DNA of 64,000 nt from assembly GCF_001704415.2 (NCBI RefSeq), contig NC_030817.1, positions 28,345,550-28,409,549 on the forward strand. Reading direction: 5' to 3'. Shown here piece after piece: positions 61,500 through 64,000 of this stretch. The stretch is from Capra hircus. Lineage: Eukaryota > Chordata > Mammalia > Artiodactyla > Bovidae. Under the pieces are notes generated by a model. That model was not told where the DNA came from. It saw nothing but the letters and a program-made list of their open reading frames with translations, and did not search any database. The first letter of the stretch is position 1. Each line of letters opens with the position of its first letter. Made by a program: the position numbers and the translations under genes.

Positions 61500-63725
61500 T
61501 TTCTGTTGAATTCAAAATTCTATTGGAAGTTCTATCCAGAACAATTGGAGAAACAATGGAAATAAAAGGCATCCAAATTAGAAAAGAAGATATAAAATAA
61601 TTTCTGTTCATAGATGACATGATTTTATATGTAGAAGCACTAAAAATGTTAGAGGTAGTAAGAAAATTCAGGAAAGTTGGAAATATAAAATCAGCATGCA
61701 AATTCAGTTGCATTTCTATACATTAATAGTGAGCAATCCAAAAAGGAAATTAGAAGACAACTTCATAAAAGCAGCATCAAAAAGAATAAGGAACTAAAGA
61801 ATAAATTTAACCAGGGTAGAAAAGATTTGTATACTGCAAACTATGAAACATTCCTGCAATATACTAATGAAGACATAAAAATAAAATTTTGAAGTCCTAC
61901 ATTTATGGATTGGAAGACTTTAGATTGTTAAGATGACAATATTACCCCCAATTATTTGAAGATTCAATGTAATTCCTATCAAAATATCAACAGTGATTTT
62001 GTTTGTTTGTTTTTGCATAAATAGAGAAAAGGAAAGTGAAGTCACTCAGCCGTGTCCCCACTCTTTGCAAACCAATGGACTGCAGCCTACCAGGCTCCTC
62101 TGTCCACAGGATTTTTCAGTCAAGAGTTCTGGAGTGGGTTGCTATTTCCTTCTCCAGGGCATCTTCCTGACCCAGGGATTGAACCTGGCTCTCCCACATT
62201 GCAGGCAGGTACTTTGACGTCTGAGCCACCAGGGAAGGTATAGAGAAACCTATCTCTAAGTACATATGTAATTTCAAGGGAACCCAAATAGCCAAAACTA
62301 TCTTGGAAAAGATAAAGTGGGAAAGACTTCTAAATTGCAGAATTTGCTACAAAGCTACCATAACACCATGATTCTAGCAGGGAAAATAGATATATAGATA
62401 GGTGAAACCAAATAGAGAGTCAAAAAATAAAATATTGCATATATGGTGAGTTGATTTTTGACAAGGGCATCAAGACCATTAATATGGGAAGGGTTGTCTT
62501 TCCAACAAAGGGTGCTGGGAAAACTAGATATCCATATGTAAAAATTGAAATCCCTTACCTTCTACCATATACAAAATTGACTAAATTTCAATAATTTTGA
62601 ATAAAATTTCAATAAAACTGAAACTGTAACAACTTTTTAAAGAAAAATTTGAGGAAAATATTCATGACAGTTTATTTGCCTATGATTTGAATATGACACT
62701 GACCAAAAGGGAAGTAGATAAATTGAACTTCATTAAAATTTAAATCTTTTGTTCATTAAATGACATTATCAAGAGAGTGAAAAGGAAATTCTCAGAGTGA
62801 GAGAAAATATTTGGAAAGCATATATTTGATAAGGGATTCATATCCAGAATATATAAAGAACTCCTATAACTCAGCAACCACTAAAAAAATAAACAATTTA
62901 ACTTTTAAAAATGCATAAGGACACTTGGGTAGACATTTCTCCAAGGAGCACATGCAAATAACCAGTGAGCATATGGAAATATCTCAACATCATTAGCCAT
63001 TAGCTAAATTAAAATTAGAATCACAACGAGATACCACTTCATATTCATTAGGGTGGCCATTATTTTAAAAGGGTGAAATAAATATTGGTGTGGATGTTGG
63101 GGAAATTTGAAATCTTGTGCATTCTTGATGGGTTATAAAATGGTTCAGCCACTGTACAAAACAGTTTAGTGGATCCTTGTAAAGCAATACATAGAAGAAT
63201 CACTATATGATACAGCAATTTCACTCCTTGTTATATACCTAAAAGCTTTATTGAAACAGATACCTGAATCCCTATGTCCATAGCTACATTATTCACAATA
63301 GACGAAACATTGAAAACAACCTAAATATCCACAATTGGTAAATGGATAAACAAAATGTAGTATATACATATAATGGAATGGAACGGCTAAAAGGGATGAA
63401 ATTCTGATACATGCTCCAACTTGGGTGATTCTTGAGAACTAAGTGAAATGAAGCCAGACACACTAAAAACAAACATTGCATAATTCCACAAATACGGGGT
63501 ACCACTAGAGTATGAAAATTCTTAGAGACAGAAAGTAAAACAGGCCTGTAAGGTGAGAGAATGGAGAGTTATTATTTAAGGGGTACAGAGATCCTATTTG
63601 GGATTATGAAAATGTTTTACTGTTTAGATGCACAACATTGTGAATGTACTTAATATCACTGAATTGTACATTTTAAATTGGTTAAGATAGTAAATTTTAT
63701 GTATATTTTAACACAATAAAGTATT
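61500..63725 (+). mobile_element. L1 3' half (RT end to 3'UTR)
   Basis: It begins in the RT just before the catalytic box (FIDDMILYVEA, about 61608; usually FADD), runs through ORF2 C-terminal text, for example a gtgctgggaaaactagatatc segment near 62511, and ends in a 3'UTR finishing in aataaag near 63715. Many stops and a SINE (62030-62239) break it. Confidence 0.82.
62021..62248 (-). mobile_element. Bov-tA SINE with 9-bp target duplication in L1
   Basis: The body is 62030-62239, antisense, flanked by atagagaaa at 62021-62029 and 62240-62248. Confidence 0.92.
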
Positions 63726-63844
63726 TTCAAGGAATAGGAGGCAAATCAATATCCCATGCACTAATCTATAGGAATTTGGAATAGAGATATTTTGTTTAAA
63801 AATGTTTATATCAAACCAAGTAAAATTACCAGAGGTAAAGAAGG

Positions 63845-64000
63845 AAATTACAGTTAATCTTGAACAACATGGGCATTAGGGACACCAACTCCTGCATAAG
63901 CAAAAATCTACATAGAACTTTACAGTTGGTCTTCCATAGCTGCAGTTTCACATCCAAATTTATCCAAATGTGGATTATGGAATATGTATTTATTGAAAGG
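63845..64000. mobile_element. Possible Tigger/MER-type DNA transposon fragment
   Basis: A cttgaacaacatggg start and acagttggtcttccatagct text resemble Tigger/MER2-type non-autonomous ends. It is cut by the window edge. The assignment is uncertain. Confidence 0.4.

Noticed and set aside
1..64000. CRISPR array, operon, riboswitch or phage-type defence system
   Set aside because: No regular spacer array or compact gene cluster; repeat content shows mammalian nuclear DNA.

Overview
This window is AT-rich, repeat-dense intergenic DNA from a ruminant (Pecora, most likely a bovid). The diagnosis rests on many copies of the RTE retrotransposon BovB, about fifteen Bov-tA SINEs, ruminant L1 elements and two solo retroviral LTRs. 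I found no host protein-coding gene, no RNA gene and no CRISPR array. Every long reading frame I could assign lies in a transposable element.

Layout. 1-10205: a large inverted repeat with a BovB copy on each arm (plus strand on the left, minus on the right) and matching single-copy flanks. The left arm looks like a noisy copy of the right arm and is best read as a probable assembly artefact. 10050-13225: BovB 3' fragments, two Bov-tA SINEs with target-site duplications and an antisense L1 5'UTR piece. 14197-16666: a nearly full-length Tigger1-type DNA transposon with a SINE inside. 17223-32235: almost continuous BovB. It holds a near-complete minus-strand copy with its 5' region, split by a 1.6-kb solo LTR, then an older minus copy, a young 5'-truncated plus copy and a minus copy carrying two SINEs. 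32240-40330: L1 territory, including one L1 that runs from 5'UTR through ORF1 and ORF2 to 3'UTR but has lost the centre of ORF2. 40500-46250: mostly unassigned DNA. 46256-49535: two BovB fragments joined head to tail, the second split by a 554-bp solo LTR with a 4-bp target duplication. 49690-50690: an old L2. 51000-56304: a BovB fragment, an antisense L1 3' part and a SINE cluster. 58709-59998: another BovB. 61280-63725: a MIR and an L1 3' half with a SINE inside. 63845 to the end: a probable Tigger/MER-type fragment.

No element appears able to move by itself. BovB copies keep recognisable endonuclease and reverse-transcriptase motifs, several with an intact YADD box, but all are broken by frameshifts, stops, truncation or insertion. 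The insertions can be dated relative to each other by nesting. The points most worth checking are the inverted repeat and its uneven error pattern, the tandem units in the BovB 5' region, the BovB-BovB junction, and the solo LTRs with clean target duplications. I did not find a convincing new functional system.
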